A DNA stretch of 64,000 nt, taken from NCBI RefSeq assembly GCF_002564465.1, contig NZ_NUUX01000013.1, positions 256,466 to 320,465 on the forward strand. The letters are read 5' to 3'. The stretch is from Bacillus sp. AFS088145 (GTDB lineage: Bacteria; Bacillota; Bacilli; Bacillales; Bacillaceae_G). Positions 55,250 through 63,758 of the stretch are shown piece by piece; the first letter of the stretch is position 1; every line of letters starts with the position of its first letter. The translations under genes and the position numbers were made by a program. Under the pieces are notes generated by a model. The model searched no databases. It was not told the DNA's origin and saw only the letters and a program-made list of their open reading frames with translations.

Positions 55250-55975
55250 CTATAAAACATCCTGATATTTTTTTAAAAACCTTATTAAGTTTTTTCCACA
55301 GTCAAATTTTTTCTCTTCTAATGAAATCAATATCGAAATCGGCAAATTATTTTTATGTCGTTCTTCTTCTAAAAGTCTAATATCGCTTTTCCATTTATAA
55401 TGATTTCTTGTTGTGGTGTAAATTTTAATTGGTGAGATTGTTTCATAAAAAAAACATTCTCTATCTATAACCATATATATATCCGACGCTTTATATGCTT
55501 TTAAAATTTCATGAACTGTTCTTTTATAGAACAATTTATTTTCTCTTTCTAAATCTAATTCATTTTTTAAATTTAACGAAGGATTTAATAATGAAATACT
55601 TCTGACTTTTCCCTTTAAGAGGCCAAGTAATTTACAAACAACTAATGCACCAGTACCTTCCCCAATTATATGAATTGATGGATTCAAAGTTTCTTTTCTC
55701 ATAACTGAATGATATAAGCTTTCTGCTAAATCGACAGCGTCATCAGAACCCCAGTTTTTTCCATATAAATTTGAAGTGAATACTGTGTACCCTTCTTCTG
55801 TTAATGTTGATAATAACTTTCTTTTATCAAAATGCTGCAATAAGGAACTATGTGCATTATCTACGTAATGAGTATTCCCACCGACATAGAGTACTCCGAA
55901 ACCATTCGGTCTAATAGGTAGATGAATAACTGCATATTGATCCTCTTGTTTAAAAAATCTCTCAGTTACAGGCAT
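55250..55975 (-). CDS. yjaU: YjaU-like alpha/beta-hydrolase-fold protein
   Basis: 241 residues from the ATG at 55973-55975; AAGGTGA lies upstream and overlaps the alternative GTG start. A central IIGEGTGALVVCKLLG segment sits where alpha/beta hydrolases have the nucleophile elbow, but Ser is replaced by Thr (G-E-G-T-G), so classical Ser-hydrolase activity is doubtful. Location before the yjaV-like gene matches yjaU in B. subtilis. Confidence 0.62.
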   Translation of the reverse strand: MPVTERFFKQEDQYAVIHLPIRPNGFGVLYVGGNTHYVDNAHSSLLQHFDKRKLLSTLTEEGYTVFTSNLYGKNWGSDDAVDLAESLYHSVMRKETLNPSIHIIGEGTGALVVCKLLGLLKGKVRSISLLNPSLNLKNELDLERENKLFYKRTVHEILKAYKASDIYMVIDRECFFYETISPIKIYTTTRNHYKWKSDIRLLEEERHKNNLPISILISLEEKKFDCGKNLIRFLKKYQDVL

Positions 55976-56140
55976 TCCTATCACCTTATTATTAATGTAG
56001 TATTTTTGGGGAATTATAAAATGGGTGTTAAAAAAATTCTTAAGTTACTTTTTTTAATTAAAACTTTTTAATTATAACTTCAATTATCAAATTTCTAGGT
56101 ATATAATATGATAAGAACTAACTAGATAGGAGTGATTAGA

Positions 56141-56329
56141 GTGCGTTTTATTATGACATTGTTCTGGAGCTTTGTTTTATGCCAAATGGGATCTTACGTT
56201 TTAAGTTCAATGACTGGCGGAGAGTATAATTTCACAACTGCTTCAATTATGGCTGTAATATTAACTTTAGCGATTTCAGTTCTTAGCGAAGCAATAATTC
56301 CTAATGAACCTGTTGCAAAACACCACTAA
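56141..56329 (+). CDS. yjzD: YjzD-like small membrane protein (DUF2929)
   Basis: 62 residues from a GTG at 56141, which has AGGAG 8 nt upstream and gives the family start MRFIMT; a GTG at 56132 overlaps the ribosome site. Two hydrophobic helices (about 3-20 and 32-52) separated by SSMTGGEYNFTTAS. YjzD localises to translation or membrane in Bacillus but its function is not defined. Confidence 0.82.
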   Translation: MRFIMTLFWSFVLCQMGSYVLSSMTGGEYNFTTASIMAVILTLAISVLSEAIIPNEPVAKHH

Positions 56330-56470
56330 AATCTATATATAACATATGTTGTAGCACCCAAAAACGTTCAACTTGGTATATACATATGTCATCTATTATA
56401 GATTTAGATAATTTATAAAATACTAAAATTTTGATAAATACATTCAATATTTTGTATATTGTAAACGTAT

Positions 56471-56511
56471 AAAAGAGCGCCCTCGATCAATTAATCGAAA
56501 GCGCTTTTTTT
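56471..56511. terminator. Terminator between yjzD and yjzC
   Basis: AGCGC/GCGCT outer stem and TCGAT/ATCGA inner stem form one interrupted hairpin followed by TTTTTTTA; it also has a CTCTTTTAT tail on the minus strand. Confidence 0.8.
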
Positions 56512-56559
56512 ATACCTCTTTTAAGTTACTAATGTTGCTTACTCTTCTGCGATCCACAA

Positions 56560-56742
56560 TTATTTAAATTTGGATTTATATGTCCATTTTCTGTTATGGT
56601 TCTGAGTATCTGGAAAAACTTCTCCTGCCTGAAGTTTAATTTGTTTTGGGCGAGTTACATTACTTCCTGTTTCTCCGATTTCCACGTATACCCCATTATT
56701 TGGTGCTTTGTCGCCTGGTCTAAATTGATGTGCTTGTCCCAT
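56560..56742 (-). CDS. yjzC: YjzC-family small protein
   Basis: 60 residues. QFRPGDKAPNNGVYVEIGETGS and the terminal NRKWTYKSKFK match the YjzC family, a short soluble protein of Bacillales with no known role. GAAGGAGG precedes the ATG. Position beside yjzD matches B. subtilis. Confidence 0.9.
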   Translation of the reverse strand: MGQAHQFRPGDKAPNNGVYVEIGETGSNVTRPKQIKLQAGEVFPDTQNHNRKWTYKSKFK

Positions 56743-56894
56743 AATCCATTCCTCCTTCTTTTTAGGTTCTTATTGTTCCTCTAAAAAGAAAGTTTTTTCT
56801 TTTAAAAAGATGGTATTATTAGTAATTATTGGCTTTTTATCCAATAATATTTTTTCTTAAAAAGATTAACATTAAAAAATAAAAGGTGATGAAT

Positions 56895-57710
56895 ATGAAA
56901 ACAAAACACTTAATTGCACTAGATTTAGACGGCACCTTATTAACGGATGAAAAAACAATATCCGAACGTACTTTAAAAGTGATCCACCAGTTAAAGAATC
57001 AGGGTCACGAAGTATGCATTTCCACTGGTAGACCTTTTAGAGCTAGTAAAATGTATTATGACCAATTAAAACTTACAACTCCAATTGTAAACTTTAATGG
57101 GGCTTATGTTCATCACCCTCTAGATGATTCATGGGGAGTTTATCACGAATCATTACCTTTAGAAGTTGCAAAAGAGGTAATTAGTTCTTGTAGAGAGTAT
57201 GAATTAAAAAATATGTATGCTGAAGTAATGGATGATGTATACGCGGATAAACACGAAGAGGAGATCCTCCCACTTTTTCACTACTTAAAAGAAGATATAA
57301 TCCACGGAGATTTAGTTTTAAATCTTACTCAAGCTCCAACATGTCTTCTAATCGATAGTGAAGAGTCTCATGTTGCAAGTATTCGTCAGCACCTATCAAA
57401 TGTCCACGCTGAAGTAATTGATCACCGTCGCTGGGCAGCACCTCATCATATAATCGAAATTGTTAAAGCAGGAATGAATAAGGCAATAGGTCTACAAAAA
57501 GTAGCATCTTTCTATAATATTCCTCGAAAAAACATTATAGCTTTTGGGGATGAAGACAATGATTTGGAAATGATTGAATATGCGGGTCATGGTGTTGCTA
57601 TGGATAACGCAATTCATCAATTAAAGAATATTGCAAACCACACAACATTATCTAATCAAGATGATGGAATCGCAATTTTCCTAGAAGATTTTTTCAACTT
57701 AAAACAATAA
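56895..57710 (+). CDS. Cof-type HAD-superfamily phosphatase
   Basis: 271 residues from the ATG at 56895 (AAAAGGTG upstream; GTG at 56886 overlaps it). LDLDGTLLTDEKT holds the nucleophile Asp and the second Asp, SISTGR-like ISTGRPFR is motif II, Lys in KAGMNKAIGL motif III, and FGDEDNDLEMI motif IV. The large type-IIB cap puts it in the Cof/YcsE/YkrA group, whose members dephosphorylate sugar phosphates, FMN precursors or pyridoxal phosphate. Substrate cannot be assigned. Confidence 0.9.
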   Translation: MKTKHLIALDLDGTLLTDEKTISERTLKVIHQLKNQGHEVCISTGRPFRASKMYYDQLKLTTPIVNFNGAYVHHPLDDSWGVYHESLPLEVAKEVISSCREYELKNMYAEVMDDVYADKHEEEILPLFHYLKEDIIHGDLVLNLTQAPTCLLIDSEESHVASIRQHLSNVHAEVIDHRRWAAPHHIIEIVKAGMNKAIGLQKVASFYNIPRKNIIAFGDEDNDLEMIEYAGHGVAMDNAIHQLKNIANHTTLSNQDDGIAIFLEDFFNLKQ

Positions 57711-57891
57711 TTCTTCTTTGTCATTAATTTCAAAGATAACTAATAATAACCACTTATAACAATTTACGAAATGTACAATCTAATAAGGACTTCACCAAAG
57801 GGATTATCCACTTTTTGATTTTGATCAATTACTATTGGAAATTCTTAAGAAGTCAAAAACAAAAAGCTTTCCTATTTAGGAGGGAATCATA

Positions 57892-58035
57892 ATGGGCAAA
57901 AGTAATAAGTCTAAGCGCTTTATTCAACAAAGTTCTGATTCTGTTACAAAGTACTCTGAAAAATTCCCTTACCACTTTACATTAGCTGAAGCAGAAGAGC
58001 GAAAAGCTAATAATAGTCAAAGCATTAATGCTTAA
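57892..58035 (+). CDS. Short basic hydrophilic protein (47 residues), unknown
   Basis: An ATG at 57892 with GGAGGG 8 nt upstream opens 47 codons: starts MGKSNKSKRFIQQSSDS, continues with a KFPYHFTLAEAEERKANN stretch and ends in NA. A strong terminator follows 17 bp after the stop. Highly charged, no membrane segment. Size and composition are like small spore or cytosolic accessory proteins of Bacillus, but no family was recognised. Confidence 0.65.
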   Translation: MGKSNKSKRFIQQSSDSVTKYSEKFPYHFTLAEAEERKANNSQSINA

Positions 58036-58052
58036 CTTCAAGCATTAAAAAC

Positions 58053-58092
58053 AAAAAACAACCATTGGAATACTCCTTTGGTTGTTTTTTTA
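58053..58092. terminator. Bidirectional terminator
   Basis: AAAAAACAACCA pairs with TGGTTGTTTTTT across a 14-nt loop, serving the short gene on the plus strand and the lipoprotein gene on the minus strand. Confidence 0.92.
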
Positions 58093-58117
58093 TTTCTTTC
58101 TTTATTTACTGAAGAAG

Positions 58118-58624
58118 TTACTGGTAAGAAACTGTTTGGGTAACTGGTTTAATTTCTCCATTAAGATTTTTCTCATTCACCTTTGATGCAACGATATTTG
58201 CAGTTATTTCATAATTACCATATGGAAGGTTTTTATTTACAAAACTAACTTTCTCTTCCCAAACTTGTGTTTTTCCGCCAGGTACCGCAACATTTGTAAT
58301 GACTTGTGCATATACCATTTCTCGAGATGATTGATAAACCACTCGTCCTCTCTCATCTTTAATTGTAAAATCAACTGTTTGTGATGAAGGGAATGTAAAA
58401 TTTGCAGGGATTTTATTATCATTACGTAATGAATATTTCATTTTTACAAGGCCGTTAGCTTCTGTAATTTCAAGTGTTGGTGAAAGCTTTTCAACGTCAA
58501 TCTCATTGATTTGTCCTACAGTTTGATTTGTACTTGGTGTTGGTTTTATTTCCTTGTCACTCTTTGCACCACAACCAGAAAGAAGTAGTGAACAAGCTAG
58601 TAAGAGAATCGATCCCTTTTTCAA
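58118..58624 (-). CDS. BsuPI-domain lipoprotein
   Basis: 168 residues from a TTG at 58622-58624, chosen because GGTGGAG ends 6 nt upstream and it gives a normal signal peptide: MKKGSILLLACSLLLSGC, with lipobox LSGC and Cys18 as the lipidated residue. The mature part contains a beta-sandwich of the BsuPI (intracellular proteinase inhibitor) type, with the segment KMKYSLRNDNKIPANFTFPS and the strand VYQSSREMVYAQ. Likely membrane-anchored on the outer face; inhibitor or carrier role unknown. Confidence 0.82.
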   Translation of the reverse strand: MKKGSILLLACSLLLSGCGAKSDKEIKPTPSTNQTVGQINEIDVEKLSPTLEITEANGLVKMKYSLRNDNKIPANFTFPSSQTVDFTIKDERGRVVYQSSREMVYAQVITNVAVPGGKTQVWEEKVSFVNKNLPYGNYEITANIVASKVNEKNLNGEIKPVTQTVSYQ

Positions 58625-58844
58625 AATAATCTCCACCTTTTTAGTTTCCTTCCTAAATTATACCAAAAAGCTAAGAAATTACTTTAACAATTAAGTGAAA
58701 TATTAGTGATAGTATTAGCTAGCATTGATGATTTAGTAACCAATGCATAAATCTTAAAATTAAAAGAAAAATTAATTAAGAATTTATCTAACTATTAATT
58801 GTCTACATATGTACTCCTTACCCATATATGAAAGGGGAATTAAC

Positions 58845-59438
58845 ATGATGCATACTATTTTCCATTCATTCATACTAATTTTAGCTGGCATTTTACTATT
58901 AAGAATAGCTGGAAGAAAATCAATTTCACAAATGACATTGCCCCAAACGATTGTTATGATTTCGATTGGTACAATTATCGTTACTCCAATTATTGAAAAA
59001 GGCTTAACTAAAACAATTGTTGCTGCCACAGTTTTTGTATTAACTCTACTTGCATTAGAATATTTGCAGATGAAGTCGAATACTCTTGAAAAATTTTTTA
59101 CAGGAAAATCAAAAATTGTAGTAGAAAACGGCAAGTTAAATATTAAAAATTTAAAAAAGTTACGTTTAACGGTTGATCAATTAGAAATGCGCATTCGAAA
59201 TGAAGGAATTAATAAATTTGATGATATTAAGTTTGCTACAATTGAACCAAATGGCTTATTAGGATTCGAATTAGCTGCGGATGCGAAACCATTAACAATT
59301 AGAGAGTTTAAAACACTAATGGAGTCTTACGGATTTCAACTTAATAATAATCATTTAAGCGAGAATACTCAAAGTTCTGCTTCAATTTTTAATGAAATAA
59401 AAGGAAAACAAAAACCCGAAAATCCTAAATTGAAATAA
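58845..59438 (+). CDS. DUF421/YetF-type membrane protein
   Basis: 197 residues from the ATG at 58845, with AAAGGGGA upstream; an ATG at 58809 lacks one. Three helices lie in residues ~5-75, with the LRIAGRKSISQMTLPQTIVMIS segment typical of DUF421. A soluble C-terminal domain (about 85-185) contains IVVENGKLN and the pair of LRxxVDQLEMRIR and ATIEPNG motifs. Relatives (YetF, YdfR) occur in spores or cell envelope of Bacillus. Confidence 0.85.
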   Translation: MMHTIFHSFILILAGILLLRIAGRKSISQMTLPQTIVMISIGTIIVTPIIEKGLTKTIVAATVFVLTLLALEYLQMKSNTLEKFFTGKSKIVVENGKLNIKNLKKLRLTVDQLEMRIRNEGINKFDDIKFATIEPNGLLGFELAADAKPLTIREFKTLMESYGFQLNNNHLSENTQSSASIFNEIKGKQKPENPKLK

Positions 59439-59445
59439 ATCATAA

Positions 59446-59484
59446 AAAGACTAGCAAATTTAAACTTTTGGCTAGTCTTTATCT
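59446..59484. terminator. Bidirectional terminator between DUF421 and yitT genes
   Basis: AAAGACTAGC pairs perfectly with GCTAGTCTTT across a 15-nt loop with T/A-run flanks. Confidence 0.9.
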
Positions 59485-59486
59485 AT

Positions 59487-60341
59487 TTAAATCTTTCTAA
59501 ATTCCCCTAAAACATCAACAGTTTGTACCACATTCGTAAAAGCTTTAGGATCTACTCTTTTTATAATTCTTTCCAAATCATATAATTCATAACGAGATAA
59601 AACAATCATTAAAATATCTTTATCTTGTTTAGTAAATGCGCCAGTAGCATTCATTTGTGTAATTCCTCGGACAAGTTTCGCATGAATTTCTTTTCTAAGC
59701 TCTTCACCTTTTGTAGTGACAATCATTGCCGTTAGCTTAACATGACTTGTATGAACACTATCGATCACACGAGTAGTAACATATAAATTGATTAAAGTAT
59801 AAAGAGCTTTTTCCATTCCATATAGCTGGCCAGCTGTAATGATAATAATTGCATTAAACAAAAAGAAATAGGTTCCAACCGGTTTCCCTTTTGATTTTGA
59901 AAGAACTAAGGCGATAATATCCAACCCACCTGTAGATCCACCGAATTTTAATGTCATTCCAATTCCGATCGCAGCAATTAAACCACCAAAAACTGCATTA
60001 AGAAGAATATCATCAGAAAAAATCGGTTTAATAGGTAAAATTTCCAAAAATAACGTCATTATTCCTACACTAAAGAAACTAAAATACGTAAAGGAACGTC
60101 CAACTTTTTTCCATGCTAAAACGATAACAGGAATATTTAATAACGCTAAAAGAATCCCCGTCGTTGCTGTAAACGGAGTGTAGTCAGTAATAATATTTGA
60201 AAGTAACTGAGCTAGACCTGCAAAACCACTTGAATATACATTAGCAGGGATTAAAAAACAATTCATTGCAAACGCATTTAAGAAACCACCAATCATTACT
60301 ACAACCAGCTTAAATAAAAGCTCTTTATTTCTTTCCACCAA
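59487..60341 (-). CDS. YitT-family membrane protein, copy 1
   Basis: 284 residues from the TTG at 60339-60341, which has AGGAGG 8 nt upstream and aligns with the start of copy 2; an ATG at 60410 would add 23 unlikely residues. Five to six helices (the YitT_membrane domain), then the cytosolic DUF2179 domain with residues like TTKGEELRKEIHAKLVRGIT and VLSRYELYDLERII. Strongly similar to copy 2 at 61253 across the whole length, so a duplication. Function of the family is not established. Confidence 0.88.
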   Translation of the reverse strand: MVERNKELLFKLVVVMIGGFLNAFAMNCFLIPANVYSSGFAGLAQLLSNIITDYTPFTATTGILLALLNIPVIVLAWKKVGRSFTYFSFFSVGIMTLFLEILPIKPIFSDDILLNAVFGGLIAAIGIGMTLKFGGSTGGLDIIALVLSKSKGKPVGTYFFLFNAIIIITAGQLYGMEKALYTLINLYVTTRVIDSVHTSHVKLTAMIVTTKGEELRKEIHAKLVRGITQMNATGAFTKQDKDILMIVLSRYELYDLERIIKRVDPKAFTNVVQTVDVLGEFRKI

Positions 60342-60511
60342 CTCTGCTTCCTCCTCAAAAAAAATAAAACTTCTCTCTATAATAAAAAATCTACCTCTGT
60401 AGAACATCATAGTTGTTTAACAAAAGCTAAAATGTAAAAACGAACACACATACATAATTAAGGTGATAAAGGCAAACCTAACATTATCATTTCTTATAAA
60501 GGAGCTTAATT

Positions 60512-60640
60512 ATGCCTACTAGTGATAATGACAAAAAAGCAAAAGATAATAACGCTGTAAGAGAAAAGAAAAATGCACAAGAAAGTAAAAATGCACAAGC
60601 TGGTAAGAAATCTTTTTCTAAAAGTGTCGATCATCTTTAA
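60512..60640 (+). CDS. Short Lys/Asn/Ala-rich protein (42 residues), unknown
   Basis: An ATG at 60512 with AAAGGAG upstream encodes 42 residues starting MPTSDNDKKAKDN and repeating K-N-A-Q (REKKNAQESKNAQAGKK), ending SFSKSVDHL. Very basic and hydrophilic, probably unstructured. Composition recalls small acid-soluble or other minor spore proteins, but no match is certain. It lies between two yitT copies. Confidence 0.55.
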   Translation: MPTSDNDKKAKDNNAVREKKNAQESKNAQAGKKSFSKSVDHL

Positions 60641-60793
60641 TATTTTAAAAACGTTTAAATTGATTAAAAAACATGTAAAATTTCATCTAATAGTTTAAGT
60701 ATATTTAAATCTTTCTGAAAGACAATAAGAACTTTCTAAACTTGAAAAAGCCTTATTATTAAGAATATTTAACCGATGTAAATATTTTTAAAC

Positions 60794-60836
60794 AACCTCT
60801 AGAAACACTATTATATAAGTGTTTTTAGAGGTTTTA
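60794..60836 (+). terminator. Strong hairpin terminator
   Basis: AACCTCTAGAAACACT pairs with AGTGTTTTTAGAGGTT (one mismatch) over an 8-nt loop, ending in TTTT. Confidence 0.8.
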
Positions 60837-60969
60837 ACAAATTTAAAATTTTGCCAAACAAAAGCCCACTACCCTCCACAAATTAGGTGAGGTTTTTGGG
60901 GAATTTTTTTTTGCATAATGATAGTGAACAGACACTTTTTAAAACAATACAAAATCTAAGCAAATGAAA

Positions 60970-61007
60970 AAAAGGACCATTTCCAGCATTACTGGAAAGG
61001 TCCTTTT
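60970..61007. terminator. Second orphan hairpin terminator
   Basis: AAAAGGACC/GGTCCTTTT outer stem and TTTCCAG/CTGGAAA inner stem with a 5-nt loop; usable on both strands. Confidence 0.82.
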
Positions 61008-61252
61008 ACTTGGATTTTTATTGAATCATTTAAAAAAGCCTCTGCAACAACACATTAATAATATCAAGTTTTAATCAACATGTACTGTCCTTATTTGAAA
61101 TGCAATATATCAAATAAGGACTTAACATTAACTAAATTTATTACCAGATCCCAAATCTACTCACCAACAACAAAAACTATTCCGCATTTCTTTTTGTAGT
61201 GCTTTAAATGCTGCTAATATTTAATCTCCAAAGCTCTTATCATCATTAATAA

Positions 61253-62104
61253 CTAGAACTTCCTAAATTCTCCAAACACATCAATTGTTTGCACGATATT
61301 TGTAAACGCCTTTTCATCAACTGATTTAATGACTTTCGATAGATGATATAGCTCATAACGTGATAGCACCATCATTAAAATTTGTTTATCTTGATTCGTA
61401 AAGGCACCTTTTGCATTAATTGCAGTAATTCCTCGCACTAGCTTCGAATGGATTTCTTTACGTAACTCGTCACCTTTTGTTGTGACAATAAAGGCAGTTA
61501 CTTTAATATGACTAGTATGAATTGCATCAATGAATCTAGAAGTTACGTATAGGTTAATTAGTGTATAAAGTGCTTTCTCCATTCCATAAATATAACCCGC
61601 CGTTAAAATAATTAACGCATTAAACAGGAAGAAGTATGTACCAACAGGTTTTCCTTTCGAACGTGATAATACTAGTGCAACAATATCTAATCCACCTGTT
61701 GAAGCACCAAACTTTAATGTATATCCAATTCCTACTGCAACAATTAATCCACCAAATACAGCGTTTAGTAAAATATCTTTTGAGAATAGAGGCGTTACTG
61801 GAATTACTTCTAAAAATAACGTCGTGATTCCAACGCTTAAAATCGTAAAATACGTAAAAGATGGGCCTATTTTTTTCCATGCTAAAATGATGACAGGAAT
61901 ATTTAATATCGCAAGTAAAATACCCGTAGAAGCCGAAAAAGGTGTAAAATCATTTAATAAATTAGTAAGTAACTGAGCTAAACCAGAAAAACCACTTGAA
62001 TAAACACTGACAGGAATTAAAAAACAATTCATAGCAAATGCATTCATAAATGCACCGAATATTACTACAAGAACTTTTATTAACAATTCTTTTTTGTCAT
62101 CCAC
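61253..62104 (-). CDS. YitT-family membrane protein, copy 2
   Basis: 283 residues from a GTG at 62102-62104 with AGGAGG 7 nt upstream. Same architecture as copy 1: about five helices then DUF2179. Shared stretches such as KFG-STGGLDI and VLSR-KGKPVGTYFFLFNA are almost identical. The two copies are in the same orientation, about 0.9 kb apart. B. subtilis keeps yitT near yitK-yitL too, in line with the neighbours here. Confidence 0.9.
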   Translation of the reverse strand: MDDKKELLIKVLVVIFGAFMNAFAMNCFLIPVSVYSSGFSGLAQLLTNLLNDFTPFSASTGILLAILNIPVIILAWKKIGPSFTYFTILSVGITTLFLEVIPVTPLFSKDILLNAVFGGLIVAVGIGYTLKFGASTGGLDIVALVLSRSKGKPVGTYFFLFNALIILTAGYIYGMEKALYTLINLYVTSRFIDAIHTSHIKVTAFIVTTKGDELRKEIHSKLVRGITAINAKGAFTNQDKQILMMVLSRYELYHLSKVIKSVDEKAFTNIVQTIDVFGEFRKF

Positions 62105-62162
62105 CTACAAGCCTCCTATACATTCATAAGTTTAGTATGCCTGTAAATTGTAAAAAAATAGC

Positions 62163-62192
62163 AAAAAACCACTTCACCTAGTGAAATGGTTT
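62163..62192 (-). terminator. Terminator of yitL
   Basis: On the minus strand AAACCATTTCAC pairs with GTGAAGTGGTTT over three bases, followed by TTTTGC. Confidence 0.85.
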
Positions 62193-62202
62193 CAAAACCT
62201 AA

Positions 62203-63078
62203 TTATTGCTCTTTCTTCTCAAACAGTTCTTTTGCGTATGTCCAACCGTCTTCTTGATAGATTTTATTTTCTTTTAATAATCTACCCATCGCTCGTTTAA
62301 ATGAAGCTTTACTAATATTAAATCTTACTTTAATATCCTCTGCGTCACTCTTATCCCAGTAAGGCATTGCCCCACCACGACTCATCATATATTCATAAAT
62401 CTCATTTGCTTCTTGATCTAATCCTTCATGAACCCTTGGTAAAAGTGATACGTTAATACTACCATCATCTTTCACATCAATAATGCGTCCACTTACTCTT
62501 TCACCAATGCGAGGTTCAGTTTTTCTCTGTGATTCATGGATAAAACCTATGAATCGTTCATCAGTTAAAATATAAGACCCCACTCTTAAAGTACGATAAA
62601 TGATTCCTGTAACATTTTTATTAAGCATACTAGGTTCAGCCGGCACAGAGAACTCTTTCATGACTGGTTCAGTAGCAATTTTAATTAGTAGTCTACCTTT
62701 GTTTGTTTGCTTTAACGTACAAAAAATTTCATCGCCTTCTTCAGGCCAAACTTCTTGAAGAGGCGGAAGGTCACCTTTTTCTAAAAGAATATCTTTTGAT
62801 ATGCCGATGTTTACAAAAACACCCACTCCATCAAGTTTATCGACTACTTTTGCAAATCCATAACCTTCTGTTGTAATGAACGGCATTTCCATCGTTGCAG
62901 AAAGTCTACCTTTAGAATCATGATATAAAAATACAGTTACTTCTTGATCTATTTCAATTTCTCCAGATGCTTCATTATTATGTAAAAAAACTTCTTCTTG
63001 ATCTTGGACAAGCATATACCCAATATCCGTTTCTCGACTGCAAACTAAAGTTACAATCTCTCCTGCTTGTAAACTCAT
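62203..63078 (-). CDS. yitL: S1-domain RNA-binding protein CvfB/YitL
   Basis: 291 residues. S1-type OB folds occupy about residues 1-215 (for example VDKLDGVGVFVNIGISKDILLEKGDLP and the later ERVSGRIIDVKDDGSINVSLL), followed by a winged-helix C-terminus (EIYEYMMSRGGAMPYWDKS, then FNISKASFKRAMGRLLKE). This is the CvfB family, RNA-binding and linked to virulence-gene control in Staphylococcus. AGAGGATG precedes the ATG. It is divergent from yitK. Confidence 0.93.
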   Translation of the reverse strand: MSLQAGEIVTLVCSRETDIGYMLVQDQEEVFLHNNEASGEIEIDQEVTVFLYHDSKGRLSATMEMPFITTEGYGFAKVVDKLDGVGVFVNIGISKDILLEKGDLPPLQEVWPEEGDEIFCTLKQTNKGRLLIKIATEPVMKEFSVPAEPSMLNKNVTGIIYRTLRVGSYILTDERFIGFIHESQRKTEPRIGERVSGRIIDVKDDGSINVSLLPRVHEGLDQEANEIYEYMMSRGGAMPYWDKSDAEDIKVRFNISKASFKRAMGRLLKENKIYQEDGWTYAKELFEKKEQ

Positions 63079-63201
63079 TTTTTGTTACATCCTCTCTTAA
63101 CTTTCAAACTAAAAATTATTATATCATGCATAATGAAAGTTTGTTACTTCGTCTATCATACACTATAATACAAGTATTAACGAATTGGAGGGATTCTATC
63201 T

Positions 63202-63693
63202 ATGTCAAAAGAAAGTTCATTTGATATTGTTTCAAAAGTAGACTTACCAGAAGTCTCTAATGCGATTCAACTTGCTACAAAAGAAATCGCAACTCGCTAT
63301 GACTTTAAAGGAAGCAAAAGCTCAATCACTTTAGAAAAAGAAGAACTAGTTTTAGTTTCTGATGACGATTATAAGTTAGAGCAATTAAAAGACGTATTAA
63401 TTAATAAATTAATTAAACGCAATGTTCCTATTAAAAATCTAGACTACAGTAAAGTTGAAGGTGCTTCAGGTGGTACTGTAAGACAAAGAGCTAAATTAGT
63501 TCAAGGTATAGATAAAGATAATGCAAAAAAGATCAATACAATCATTAAAAATAGTGGATTAAAAGTAAAATCACAAATTCAAGATGATCAAATCCGTGTA
63601 ACTGCAAAAAGTAGAGATGATTTACAAGCAATTATCGCTGCTGTAAAAGGTGCAGATTTATCAGTTGATGTTCAATTTTTGAATTACCGATAA
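63202..63693 (+). CDS. yitK: YajQ-family nucleotide/c-di-GMP-binding protein (YitK)
   Basis: 163 residues: starts [21 protein letters not shown], then the conserved RYDFKGSKS segment, and ends VQFLNYR. The whole length matches the YajQ family (two RNP-like domains, binds c-di-GMP in Xanthomonas, GTP/tRNA elsewhere). GGAGGG lies 9 nt before the ATG. In B. subtilis yitK is divergent from yitL, as here. Confidence 0.95.
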   Translation: MSKESSFDIVSKVDLPEVSNAIQLATKEIATRYDFKGSKSSITLEKEELVLVSDDDYKLEQLKDVLINKLIKRNVPIKNLDYSKVEGASGGTVRQRAKLVQGIDKDNAKKINTIIKNSGLKVKSQIQDDQIRVTAKSRDDLQAIIAAVKGADLSVDVQFLNYR

Positions 63694-63707
63694 ACTTATA
63701 CATACTT

Positions 63708-63741
63708 AAAAAAGAGGATGAAATCAGTCATCCTCTTTTTT
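63708..63741. terminator. Bidirectional terminator between yitK and the lacI-type gene
   Basis: AAAAAAGAGGATGA pairs perfectly with TCATCCTCTTTTTT over a 6-nt loop. Confidence 0.93.
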
Positions 63742-63758
63742 AACTTTTATAAATTTAA

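Larger units (their letters stand above)
60641..61252. other. Intergenic with two orphan terminator hairpins
   Basis: No gene is supported. The terminators at 60794 and 60970 have no matching upstream gene other than the 42-residue frame, so a gene may have decayed here. Confidence 0.45.
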
